From: Nitrospirota bacterium
GTDB taxonomy: Bacteria > Nitrospirota_A > Leptospirillia > Leptospirillales > Leptospirillaceae
NCBI GenBank assembly: GCA_021844645.1
Contig: JAKBTA010000005.1
Span: 1 to 37,772 of the forward strand
DNA length: 37,772 bases
Reading direction: 5' to 3'
Shown here: in pieces, positions 26,467-34,510 of the stretch
How positions within the stretch are numbered: the stretch's first letter is position 1
Layout of the letters: every line of letters begins with the position of its first letter
Notes under the pieces: generated by a model
The model's input: the letters and a program-made list of their open reading frames with translations, nothing else
The model's database searches: none
What the model was told of the DNA's origin: nothing
Program-made: the position numbers and the translations under genes

Positions 26467-27453
26467 CTACCTGATTGTAGAGTAGAGAGGAGCAACATGA
26501 GCTGAGGTGCTGTCTTCAAAATCCCTGGGGACACCAAGGCTCTCGATCGCAGAAACAAGCTCATGATAATAAAAAGCAACCTTGACAGGGTGTTTTTTTC
26601 CTGCAGCATCAAGACGTTCAATCTTGTCAGTCGCCTTTCCCATTCCTCTTTCCACAATGGCCCCTGCATGACCAAAGGCAACGCCTTCAGGCATTCTTTC
26701 CTGAAATCGACCGGAAATAAAAGCCGCCACAGGCTTCTTGAATACTCCAGAGGTAATCAACTCGGCAGCCTGCTCTTCATAGGAGCCACCAGGCTCACCC
26801 AACATCACCACACCCTTGACATTTGGATCATCCTTGACTTGCATAAGGACATCCGCATAGGTGGTATTACTTATAATATCTCCTCCGATAGCCAACGCAC
26901 AATAGGTGCCCCAGCCTCTTCGCTTGAACATCTCAGCCGTTGTCACCGTCAGACCACCACTCTTTGAGATGATCAGCAGACCTCCCTGACGGAATGCGAC
27001 CGTTGGATCCTTACCGCCAATAGCCCCGATTCTCCCGACGGATGGCACAAAACAGCCAAGGCTTGTTCCCCCGACAATGATTGCATTGCGGCGAATTTTC
27101 TCCTGATAGATGATTTCAGAGTCGCGAATGGGAACATGCTCCGTGATAATATAGATCACCTTGATCTCTGCATCCAGACACTCCATGACAGCATCAAGGA
27201 CAGATGCTGGTGGCACATAAATCAACGCAGTATTAATCTTTGGACCGATAGCGGGGTCTTTTTTTGCCTGAAACAAAGTGTCAAAAACGGGAACAGCAAG
27301 CTCTGTCGAGCCGCCCTTACCAGGTGTCACGCCAGCTTTGATGATTCCGGGATAAAGAGCTTCAGACTCCTTGATCACCTGAGACGCTTCCCTTCCGGTC
27401 GCTCCGATCACGATGATTCCAGTATTTTCATTGAGATAAACAGGGCCCTTCAA
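26467..27453 (-). CDS. ccsB: Citryl-CoA synthetase, small subunit (CcsB)
   Basis: With CcsA it makes citryl-CoA from citrate, CoA and ATP, the first step of two-enzyme citrate cleavage. It is a SucD paralogue with a CoA-binding Rossmann domain ([21 protein letters not shown]), an ISKSGGLT site and the phosphohistidine in AFGHAGAIVE (His262). At 328 residues it is longer than SucD through its N-terminus and a C-terminal extension (YYHELVSAIESLGVPRDF). The likely start is the TTG at 27453, which has AAGGAGG 5 nt upstream; an earlier in-frame TTG (27471) precedes that ribosome site. It lies 54 nt after ccsA. Confidence 0.9.
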   Translation of the reverse strand: MKGPVYLNENTGIIVIGATGREASQVIKESEALYPGIIKAGVTPGKGGSTELAVPVFDTLFQAKKDPAIGPKINTALIYVPPASVLDAVMECLDAEIKVIYIITEHVPIRDSEIIYQEKIRRNAIIVGGTSLGCFVPSVGRIGAIGGKDPTVAFRQGGLLIISKSGGLTVTTAEMFKRRGWGTYCALAIGGDIISNTTYADVLMQVKDDPNVKGVVMLGEPGGSYEEQAAELITSGVFKKPVAAFISGRFQERMPEGVAFGHAGAIVERGMGKATDKIERLDAAGKKHPVKVAFYYHELVSAIESLGVPRDFEDSTSAHVAPLYSTIR

Positions 27454-27507
27454 ACGTTCCTCCTTAGACAAAACTGTCCAATAAGTCCGGGAAAATCCTA
27501 TAGTGGA

Positions 27508-28758
27508 TTATACAATTTGCTCTGGCTGATAATTGACATGCTTGATCAAAAGCTCTTTCAGTCGAAGAGGTGCTTCCGTGATGGGAAGCTGGGAATCATA
27601 GATATCCCCCTTTATGCCGTTGCGAACAAAACACTCATGCAACATTTTCAAACCCTTCACATATTCCGGACCACTTCGACGAACAACCCAAATCAGATCC
27701 TTGTTCAACACACCTTCGGCATTCATGTCATCAAGAGCCTTGGCAAGACCTTCCCCAAGAGTGACGTCGATTCTGGTATTACTGGCCGTTCCTCCACAAA
27801 CCAGAACAGCCTTCAGTCCCGGCTTTGATAGAATGATACGGGCGATCTTGTACATTTTTTCAGCGGGTGGGTTACCACCAATATCGGTCAGGTTTGCCAC
27901 GCGAAGGCCGGCTTCGATCGCTGTCTCTGCAGTCACAGTGCTACCGCCACCGCCAAATGTCATCAGAGCAACATCCCCGTCGAGCTCAACATAAGAACCG
28001 GCCTTACCCCGATGATCCCCCTGATCGATCAGGATGGCATCCTGCTCTCTCTGGGAAAGGGGACGACCCATGTCACCACGGGCAGAAAAACGAACGGATG
28101 GTGGGACTGCTGCATCATCGTCCAAGAGGACAACGGCATCAGCGGCGACCAGTTTTTTCTTGTCTCCGACCTTGGCAACAACGAGCGGATTAATCTCCAG
28201 AAGTCGGCACTCCGTTTCCCAGAATGCTTTATAAACATTGACAATGACTTCAGAAAGGGGACGAAGCATCTCTGGATCAGAAAATCCGATTCCAACCAAA
28301 AACTTTCTGATCTGGTACGGATAGACAGAACGGACATCTCCAACAATATAAGTATGGATCAGCTTGTGATCGATCTCCTCGACCTCCATTCCGCCATGCT
28401 CACTAAATGTAATGGCAGGAGCACGATCCTTGGTCGAATAGGTAACGCTCAAATAATATTCTTTCTGGATGTCCAGTTTTTCACAGACAATCGCTCCGAC
28501 AGATTTCTCACCATAGACATCACGAGTTGCAAGATCCTTGAATACCTCTACTGCCTTTGATTTGTCGGTGACAACTTTTACCGCTCCGGCCTTCCCCCTC
28601 TTCCCGACAAGAACCATCGATTTAATAACGACCGCTGGCTGCTTTTCGATAAATTCACGGACTTTCTCTGTTGGCTCAGTACCAAAAACAAACTTTGGCG
28701 CAGGAATCTGAAATTTCTTATAGATAGATTCGAGTGCCTCATGCTCATAAAGTTTCAT
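27508..28758 (-). CDS. ccsA: Citryl-CoA synthetase, large subunit (CcsA)
   Basis: ATP-grasp subunit of citryl-CoA synthetase, paralogous to SucC. The 416 residues (about 46 kDa) agree with the Hydrogenobacter large subunit. It starts MKLYEHEALESIYKKFQIP, then VLVGKRGKAGAVK (nucleotide loop), HGGMEVEE, LLEINPLVV, DLTDIGGNPPAEKMY-like segment (NLTDIGGNPP) and CGGTASNTRID. The last replaces the IFGGI(V/T)RCD pattern of SucC, a difference expected for citrate-specific enzymes. AAGGAG lies 9 nt before the ATG. First gene of the citrate-cleavage operon and divergent from tRNA-Glu. Confidence 0.9.
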   Translation of the reverse strand: MKLYEHEALESIYKKFQIPAPKFVFGTEPTEKVREFIEKQPAVVIKSMVLVGKRGKAGAVKVVTDKSKAVEVFKDLATRDVYGEKSVGAIVCEKLDIQKEYYLSVTYSTKDRAPAITFSEHGGMEVEEIDHKLIHTYIVGDVRSVYPYQIRKFLVGIGFSDPEMLRPLSEVIVNVYKAFWETECRLLEINPLVVAKVGDKKKLVAADAVVLLDDDAAVPPSVRFSARGDMGRPLSQREQDAILIDQGDHRGKAGSYVELDGDVALMTFGGGGSTVTAETAIEAGLRVANLTDIGGNPPAEKMYKIARIILSKPGLKAVLVCGGTASNTRIDVTLGEGLAKALDDMNAEGVLNKDLIWVVRRSGPEYVKGLKMLHECFVRNGIKGDIYDSQLPITEAPLRLKELLIKHVNYQPEQIV

Positions 28759-28838
28759 GCAGAACGGCTCCTTGGGGGCTAAACGGATCCAGATTGTTTG
28801 ATGGATGAAATTTCATTCCAGAATTGGAAAATACGGGC

Positions 28839-28868
28839 ATCCTACATTAATCTTTTCCATTCAGTCAA
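28839..28868 (-). promoter_or_regulatory. Possible ccsA promoter
   Basis: Minus strand: -35 TTGACT (28868-28863), 18-nt spacer, -10-like TAGGAT (28844-28839). Transcription would start near 28832, leaving a leader of about 75 nt. In that leader lies a 12-bp palindrome ATGAAATTTCAT (28804-28815). Confidence 0.45.
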
Positions 28869-28900
28869 TCAGTTGGCAATTTCATCCTTATTCAAGCCGA

Positions 28901-28929
28901 TTGACAAATTCCTTTCCCTTGCCTAGAAT
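28901..28929 (+). promoter_or_regulatory. tRNA-Glu promoter
   Basis: Plus strand: -35 TTGACA (28901-28906), 17-nt spacer, -10 TAGAAT (28924-28929), about 31 nt before the tRNA 5' end. Near-consensus, as expected for a stable RNA gene. Confidence 0.85.
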
Positions 28930-28960
28930 CATTTGGCTTTTCAATTCACAGCACACTCAC

Positions 28961-29038
28961 GTCCCCATCGTCTAGTTAGGCCTAGGACATCGCCCTTTCA
29001 CGGCGGTAACACCGGTTCAAATCCGGTTGGGGACGCCA
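28961..29038 (+). tRNA. tRNA-Glu (anticodon UUC)
   Basis: Cloverleaf is complete: acceptor stem GTCCCCA (28961-28967) with TGGGGAC (29028-29034), anticodon stem TCGCC/GGCGG around loop CTTTCAC with anticodon TTC at 28997-28999, and T stem ACCGG/CCGGT around TTCAAAT. Discriminator G at 29035 is followed by an encoded CCA (29036-29038). Only one tRNA is present. No clear terminator was seen behind it. Confidence 0.97.
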
Positions 29039-29191
29039 TCCGTTTCCGTACAACCAATCACTCCCCAAAAAAACCACAGGATATCTCTTCAATATCCCTG
29101 CCCATTAATCATGACTGATGGAATCTAGGCAATACACCATATCAGATGTTACACTCCAAAAAAACGTACATGTTCCTTGGAGATCAGAAAA

Positions 29192-29992
29192 ATGATCAAT
29201 GCCAAACTTTCCGTTGCACCAAGCGTTGACGAGATTGCCGCCAAACTGGAAACACTGACTTGCGATCGATGTGATATGGGCAATCTTCTCCCTTTTGACT
29301 TTACCTTCGCTTTCCAGCCAATTGTGGATATCAATACAAGAACAACTCATTCCTATGAAGCACTGATTCGCGGAATTCATGGTGAAGGAGCCCAGACAAT
29401 CCTATCCCAAGTTGACTGGGAGACCCGATTCCGATTTGACCAGCTTTGCCGGGCAAAAGTCATAACACTCGCAAGCCAGCTTGGAGTCGATACCTTTCTC
29501 AATATCAATTTTCTTGTCAATGCCGTCTATAACCCTGACCACTGCATCCAGCTCACCCTTGAAGTCGCCCGAAAAATGAACTTTCCTGTGGAGAAGATTA
29601 TCCTTGAAACAACAGAGGAAGAAAAAATAGAAGACCCCAATTTTCTCCGGAAGGTTCTCGATGGCTACCGAAAGCATGGCCTTTTGATTGCTATCGACGA
29701 TTTTGGAGAGGGTTATTCCAGCCTGAACCTTCTGGCCCAGTTGCGACCGGAGTATCTGAAGCTTGACCGACTGCTGATCTCGGAAATTCAGAATGACAAA
29801 ACCAAGGCAATCATCGTCGAAGCAATTGTCAAACTCTGCCAGACTCTTTCAGTCAAGGTGATTGGAGAGGGTGTGGAAACCGTTGAAGAAGCAAGGATTC
29901 TGAGAGATATGGGCGTCTATCTCTTTCAAGGATATTTTTTCGCTCGACCTGGCTTCGAAATGCTTCCTCCTGTTTCAAACTGGACTTTCTGA
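29192..29992 (+). CDS. EAL-domain protein, probable c-di-GMP phosphodiesterase
   Basis: A stand-alone EAL domain of 266 residues from the ATG at 29192 (GGAG about 9 nt upstream; a TTG five codons earlier overlaps that site). All residues needed for c-di-GMP hydrolysis appear present: the EAL motif in SYEALIRG, Asn in LNINFLVNA, Glu in ILETTEEE, AIDDFGEGYSSLNLL with the paired Asp and loop 6, Lys in YLKLDR, Glu in GEGVETVEEA and Gln in FQGYFFARP. About 45 residues precede the domain and hold two Cys (TCDRCDMGN), too few for a known sensor. It converges on another EAL gene 16 bp away. Confidence 0.9.
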   Translation: MINAKLSVAPSVDEIAAKLETLTCDRCDMGNLLPFDFTFAFQPIVDINTRTTHSYEALIRGIHGEGAQTILSQVDWETRFRFDQLCRAKVITLASQLGVDTFLNINFLVNAVYNPDHCIQLTLEVARKMNFPVEKIILETTEEEKIEDPNFLRKVLDGYRKHGLLIAIDDFGEGYSSLNLLAQLRPEYLKLDRLLISEIQNDKTKAIIVEAIVKLCQTLSVKVIGEGVETVEEARILRDMGVYLFQGYFFARPGFEMLPPVSNWTF

Positions 29993-30008
29993 ACACCCGC
30001 AGGAACAG

Positions 30009-31265
30009 TTATCCGGAGCTATCTGACCAATCGACGTCGACACAAAAAACAACAGCGTCAGAAGAGCTTTCAACTGCGAGGGAAACAGTCCGGCAAAGAT
30101 GTGCCCCTGTCAGGGAGAGATAGGGTGGAGAAATCTGGGGCACCCCCTTGTGGCTGATTGCGCTTTGAAAATACCCTCTCCGAGCCCAGTTTGCTCCTTT
30201 GGCATCCTGAATCGGATCGAAACGGCTATCGCAAAAGTTCTGGACATCTCTCAGGGTTATGGTCTCTCCCAGTTGAAATCCCTGTCCATCAAGCATATAG
30301 AATCGAATGACTCCAAAAGCGCTGAAGGTGTCAAAGACATCGGCTTCCAACACTTCCGAATGACTTGTTGAAGGCATTTTGCCAGCAAATGACAGAAGGG
30401 ATTCCGCAATATTTAAAACCGAAGCTTCGCTCTTATTGTTTCGCATGGAAAGGAGAAGCGTTTCATCCATTCTCTTGTCCGACAACGGGGTTATTCTGGA
30501 AAAAACCGGACCCGGTCTTGCAAAATAAAACCCCTGCACGAAATCCGCTTCTGTCTCAAACACCACCCTAGCTTCCTCTTCTGTCTCAACACCCTCCAGA
30601 ACAACAAGCGACCCGGACTCGCGAAGAAGAGAAACGATGCCCGGAAGCAGCCGTCGAATCCTTTTATTTTCTGCAGCGCCCCGGATCATCGATCGATCCA
30701 CTTTCACAAGGTCCGGCTTGAACGACCAGATCCGGTCAAAATTGGAATGTCCCGCACCGAAATCGTCAATCGCCAATAGGCATCCTATCTGCCGATAATA
30801 CTCACCGGCCTCCGACAAGAGTTTTTCATCATCGATTCCACTTTCGAGAATCTCGACAACCACCTGAGAGGGAAGAACAGAAAAGTGAGAAAGAATATCT
30901 TCAAAAAAACTGCCATATTCACGACCTGCAACCGCCGCATAGGGATCCAGATTTAAAAAAAGCCATTGCTTTTCTTTCGGGCGAAGAGAAAGATTGGCCA
31001 GATGCAGTGACCTTAGGAGGCGGTCCAGAAAGACCCTATCTCCTCCGTTTTTCCCGGGTAAAGAGAGAATCTCCATCGCAGAGACCGTACGCCCATCCGG
31101 GGCGATGCCTCTTACAAGAGCCTCGGATCCACCTGTGCGACAATGGAACAAACTAAAGATTGGCTGAAAAACACTTTCGAGAATGTATCCACCAAAATGC
31201 CCAACAAAATGATCTTCCCTGCGCTCAAGTCGTGAAAGGATTTCCTTAAAATGAGTGCTTCGCAC
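30009..31265 (-). CDS. EAL phosphodiesterase with C-terminal YkuI-type sensor domain
   Basis: A 418-residue protein from the GTG at 31265 (GGAG 5 nt upstream). Residues about 30-260 form an EAL domain with complete catalytic positions: GSEALVRG, FLNLDPYA, VVEILESGI, AIDDFGAGHSNFDRI, LVKVDR, LEGVETEEEA and VQGFYFARP. After a linker, residues about 285-418 resemble the PAS/Cache-like EAL-associated domain of YkuI, with ANWARRGYFQSAI and LTGAHLCRTVSLAV. No transmembrane segment is visible, so it is probably cytoplasmic and ligand-regulated. It converges on the 29.2 kb EAL gene and diverges from the methyltransferase. Confidence 0.88.
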   Translation of the reverse strand: MRSTHFKEILSRLERREDHFVGHFGGYILESVFQPIFSLFHCRTGGSEALVRGIAPDGRTVSAMEILSLPGKNGGDRVFLDRLLRSLHLANLSLRPKEKQWLFLNLDPYAAVAGREYGSFFEDILSHFSVLPSQVVVEILESGIDDEKLLSEAGEYYRQIGCLLAIDDFGAGHSNFDRIWSFKPDLVKVDRSMIRGAAENKRIRRLLPGIVSLLRESGSLVVLEGVETEEEARVVFETEADFVQGFYFARPGPVFSRITPLSDKRMDETLLLSMRNNKSEASVLNIAESLLSFAGKMPSTSHSEVLEADVFDTFSAFGVIRFYMLDGQGFQLGETITLRDVQNFCDSRFDPIQDAKGANWARRGYFQSAISHKGVPQISPPYLSLTGAHLCRTVSLAVESSSDAVVFCVDVDWSDSSG

Positions 31266-31290
31266 TTTTACTCCTTGCGCAGACAATATT

Positions 31291-31333
31291 CAGAATGAAC
31301 AGACTCCATAAAAATCAATTCTTGTTCATTCTG
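31291..31333. repeat. 11-bp perfect inverted repeat, candidate operator
   Basis: CAGAATGAACA (31291-31301) and TGTTCATTCTG (31323-31333), separated by 21 nt. It lies 26 bp before the EAL gene start (31265), where its promoter should be, in the divergent spacer shared with the methyltransferase. Two helical turns between arm starts and no T-run suggest a regulator site rather than a terminator. Confidence 0.5.
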
Positions 31334-31406
31334 CACTAGTTTGGATCTTCGAACAAGGAAGAAGAAAATCGATGGAGCCTACAGACAAGACAAAAAGAGA
31401 TTTCAA

Positions 31407-31433
31407 TACGATAAATAAAATAATATTATCGTA
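31407..31433. repeat. 8-bp inverted repeat upstream of the methyltransferase
   Basis: TACGATAA (31407-31414) and TTATCGTA (31426-31433) with an 11-nt AT-rich spacer, ending 23 nt before the methyltransferase ATG. It may be an operator overlapping the promoter. The base composition here is very AT-rich, so a chance match is possible. Confidence 0.35.
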
Positions 31434-31456
31434 AAAATCAATTTGAAGGAGAAGGA

Positions 31457-32062
31457 ATGGCTTCCAAATTATTCGCGCAATTCTATGACCGGATGATCCG
31501 CAGGATGGAAAGGACCTACTTTTCTCCTGTCAGAGAATCCCTCATGCCAAACATCGAAGGAGATCTTCTCGAAATCGGATCCGGAACCGGGGCCAACATC
31601 CACTATCTTCCCCCAAAAGGACGGAAAGTCTTTCTGGAATATAATCCATGGATGCTCCGGGAATCTCTTAAAAAATCCCTAAAAGAACTTGGAGATCCAG
31701 TTATTGGATCTGGATCCGAACTTCCTTTCAGGGAAGGCTCCTTCGATACTGTACTGATCACACTTGTTCTTTGTTCTGTGGGAAACTTACCGAAGACTGT
31801 CGAAGAGATCGATAGGGTCCTGAAACCTGGGGGAAAGGTTCTGGTGCTTGAACATGTTGTCAGTGAAAAAGGATGGATGGCAACCATTCAAAGGGCCATC
31901 ACACCCATCTGGAGACACCTCGCTGACGGTTGCCACCTTGACCGGGATATCGACAGAGAGCTTCAAATCTTTTTTGGCTTAAGAGAGCAGCACCGGTTCC
32001 TGATCCAGAACACACCCTTCATTTACGGAGTCTACGAAAAAATCAGAAAGCCAGAAACTTGA
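31457..32062 (+). CDS. SAM-dependent methyltransferase, METTL7-like
   Basis: A 201-residue class I methyltransferase. LLEIGSGTGANIHYLP (near 37-52) is the SAM-binding motif I, YNPWM carries the motif II acidic region, and motif III-IV read SFDTVLITLVLCSVGNL. Then come EIDRVLKPGGKVLVLEHV and TPIWRHLADGCHLDRD. The run GTGAN, TLVLCSV, LKPGG, EHV, P-W-DGC-L-R resembles the METTL7/TMT1 family of thiol methyltransferases, so a small-molecule thiol substrate is possible; a UbiE-like or lipid methyltransferase is the alternative. AAGGAGAAGG precedes the ATG. It is convergent with ppk2, 8 bp away. Confidence 0.8.
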   Translation: MASKLFAQFYDRMIRRMERTYFSPVRESLMPNIEGDLLEIGSGTGANIHYLPPKGRKVFLEYNPWMLRESLKKSLKELGDPVIGSGSELPFREGSFDTVLITLVLCSVGNLPKTVEEIDRVLKPGGKVLVLEHVVSEKGWMATIQRAITPIWRHLADGCHLDRDIDRELQIFFGLREQHRFLIQNTPFIYGVYEKIRKPET

Positions 32063-32070
32063 GAAAACGG

Positions 32071-32946
32071 TCAAGATTCAAGTTGCTTTCGAATGGCTTT
32101 GAGCTCCCGGACACGATCCGCTCCCACCTCCGGAGTTTTCATGTCGAGACCCTTCATGGTTTCAAGAATGATACCGGAGATCAATAGCCGGGCATTTTTT
32201 TTGTCATCGGCGGGAATCACATACCATGGTGCATGATCAAGGCTGGTATGGGAGAGACACTCTTCATACGCCTGCATGTACTTTCCCCAGAACTTCCGTT
32301 CTGTCATATCCGCTTCTGAAAACTTCCAGTTTTTGGCCGGGTTGTCAATGCGCTCAATAAATCGTTTTTTTTGTTCCTCCTCCGAAAGATGGAGAAAAAA
32401 TTTGATGACTCTTGTCCCATTTCTGGTGAGATGCTTTTCAAGCTCCCGAATGGACTGATAACGATATGCCCAGATGCTGTTTTCATCTTTGGGAAGGTCA
32501 GAAAGCCCCTGGGCTTTCAGGATCTCCGGGTGAACCCTGACAATCAGGACCTCTTCATAATAGGAGCGGTTAAAAATTCCAATTCTTCCCCTTTCCGGGA
32601 GACATCTTGATGTCCGCCAGAGAAAATCGTGCTCAAGCTCTTCAGCGCTGGGGTGTTTAAAACTGTATACCTGACACCCCTGAGGATTGACACCAGACAT
32701 TACATGGGAAATCGCTCCATCTTTTCCAGCTGCGTCCATCGCCTGAAAAATCAACAGGAGAGAGTGGCTGTTTGAGGCATAAAGGAGATATTGTTGACTT
32801 GAAAGCTCCGCTATATGCTTGGACAAAAGCTTTTCGTACTGACTTTTTGACTTATACAGGGGCTCTGTCCGGGTTGGATACTGAGCCAGGTCGACCCGGG
32901 ATCCTTCTTTGACCTGGAATTGGGCAAACCGTTTTTTCACCAGCAC
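32071..32946 (-). CDS. Polyphosphate kinase 2 family phosphotransferase
   Basis: Transfers phosphate between polyphosphate and nucleotides. The protein matches the PPK2 family: [12 protein letters not shown] near the start, Walker [36 protein letters not shown], Walker B region [22 protein letters not shown], and the lid [15 protein letters not shown]. Whether it prefers NMP or NDP cannot be read safely. The frame is open upstream into zwf. The GTG at 32946 has GGGAG 5 nt upstream and gives 291 residues, the family size; an ATG at 33009, inside the end of zwf, would give 312 but has no ribosome site. Last gene of the glgP-gnd-zwf operon. Confidence 0.9.
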   Translation of the reverse strand: MLVKKRFAQFQVKEGSRVDLAQYPTRTEPLYKSKSQYEKLLSKHIAELSSQQYLLYASNSHSLLLIFQAMDAAGKDGAISHVMSGVNPQGCQVYSFKHPSAEELEHDFLWRTSRCLPERGRIGIFNRSYYEEVLIVRVHPEILKAQGLSDLPKDENSIWAYRYQSIRELEKHLTRNGTRVIKFFLHLSEEEQKKRFIERIDNPAKNWKFSEADMTERKFWGKYMQAYEECLSHTSLDHAPWYVIPADDKKNARLLISGIILETMKGLDMKTPEVGADRVRELKAIRKQLES

Positions 32947-32971
32947 CACCTCTCCCTTTTTTGGGAAGAAC

Positions 32972-34510
32972 TCATGAATGCTTTTTCTTGGACAGCCCGT
33001 CAGGCTCATTGTAAATCGGCCAAAAATGTTCCGGCTTTTCCAAAAGACCAAGAGTTGCTTCAGGCCCCCAGGAACCTGCCGGGTAGTTGGGAAAGTCACT
33101 CGGAGGTGCCATGGACCAAGTTTCAATGACCGGGGAAAGAAGACTCCACGCCGCATCTATCTGATCTGAACGCATAAACAATGTGGCATCATTTCGCATC
33201 ACATCCCAGAGAAGTGTTTCATACGCTTCCGGAGAGGGTGTCATAAACGACTCCTGGTAAGAAAACTTCATCTCGACCGGCCTGAGATGGAGCTTCTGGC
33301 CCGGATATTTTGCCTGAAAACGAAGGATGATCCCCTCCTCCGGCTGAATGGAGATCACAAGCCTTGCCGGCTGCCAGCCGAGGGAAGCTTCCATCGGGAA
33401 TGAACGATGGGGTACCTGACGAAATGTAATGACAATTTCTGAAATCTGACGGGGAAGTCGTTTGCCCGTACGGAGATAAAAGGGAACATTTTGCCACCGC
33501 CAGTTATCCACAAAAAGCTTCAGTGCCGCAAAGGTTTCCGTTCCGGAATCCTTCGAAACACCTTCCTCCTGGCGATATCCAGGCACTTTTTTTTGAGCGA
33601 TCCAGCCTTCTCCATACTGTCCCCTGACCGCCACCGAATGAACCAGCTCCATTGGTATCGGACGAACAGCATGAAGAACATCAACCTTCTTGTTTCGGAT
33701 TTCATCGGCATCAAAATCAACCATTGGCTCCATTGCCACAAGACACAGAAGTTGCATCAAATGGTTCTGGACCATATCCCTGAGAGTTCCGGCCCCGTCA
33801 AAATAAGACCCCCTGTGCTCAACACCCACTGTTTCAGCAACCGTGATCGTGACACATTCCACATAGTGACGATTCCAGAGAGGCTCAAAGATCGGATTGG
33901 CAAAGCGGAACGCCAAGATATTCTGGACCGTTTCTTTCCCCAGATAATGGTCTATACGGAAAATCTGGGACTCGTCGAAGCTCTCGGAGAGTGTCTGATT
34001 CAATGCCCGGGAGGATTCCCGGTCATAGCCGATGGGCTTTTCGATCACCAGCCTTGAACACTCCAGATCATCGGATAAACCGGCACCTTTCAGATACTTG
34101 GGAATCTCCCCAAAAAGACTTGGAGGCGTCGCCATATAAAAAATGCGCTGAGTCTTTTCTTTCCATAGAGCATCAATCTCGTTACAACGAGCCGCAAGAG
34201 CGGAATACGTTTCTGACTTTTTAAAATCTCCCCTGAGATAAAAAATCTGGCTTGAAAACGCATCCCAGTCCTCGGGGGTCACTTTCCCCACCCTGGAAAA
34301 AGAGTTCACTCCATCAAAGAAGTGCTTTCTGATCTTATCGTCCGCAAAATCATTTCGATCGACGCAGATGATTGCAAAGTGATTCGTGATGCTTTTGGCC
34401 CGGTACAGATCAAAAAGGGCCGGCACCAGCTTTCGCCAGGTCAGATCTCCTCCACCCCCGAAAATGACAAAGATCGTCGATGGAGCCTTGTCGTGATTCG
34501 GGGCCATCAT
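32972..34510 (-). CDS. zwf: Glucose-6-phosphate 1-dehydrogenase
   Basis: Oxidises glucose-6-phosphate to 6-phosphogluconolactone, giving NADPH, the entry to the oxidative pentose phosphate pathway. The 512-residue protein has the coenzyme site [20 protein letters not shown] (commonly GASGDL), the active-site [13 protein letters not shown] with the catalytic His, and [19 protein letters not shown]. The ATG overlaps the gnd stop by 4 nt. No separate 6-phosphogluconolactonase gene is in the window, so this step is encoded elsewhere or spontaneous. Confidence 0.97.
   Translation of the reverse strand: MMAPNHDKAPSTIFVIFGGGGDLTWRKLVPALFDLYRAKSITNHFAIICVDRNDFADDKIRKHFFDGVNSFSRVGKVTPEDWDAFSSQIFYLRGDFKKSETYSALAARCNEIDALWKEKTQRIFYMATPPSLFGEIPKYLKGAGLSDDLECSRLVIEKPIGYDRESSRALNQTLSESFDESQIFRIDHYLGKETVQNILAFRFANPIFEPLWNRHYVECVTITVAETVGVEHRGSYFDGAGTLRDMVQNHLMQLLCLVAMEPMVDFDADEIRNKKVDVLHAVRPIPMELVHSVAVRGQYGEGWIAQKKVPGYRQEEGVSKDSGTETFAALKLFVDNWRWQNVPFYLRTGKRLPRQISEIVITFRQVPHRSFPMEASLGWQPARLVISIQPEEGIILRFQAKYPGQKLHLRPVEMKFSYQESFMTPSPEAYETLLWDVMRNDATLFMRSDQIDAAWSLLSPVIETWSMAPPSDFPNYPAGSWGPEATLGLLEKPEHFWPIYNEPDGLSKKKHS

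Noticed and set aside
27136..27828. Long plus-strand frame (230 codons) opposite ccsB and ccsA
   Set aside because: It spans the junction of two well-supported genes and its translation looks like a reverse-strand shadow.
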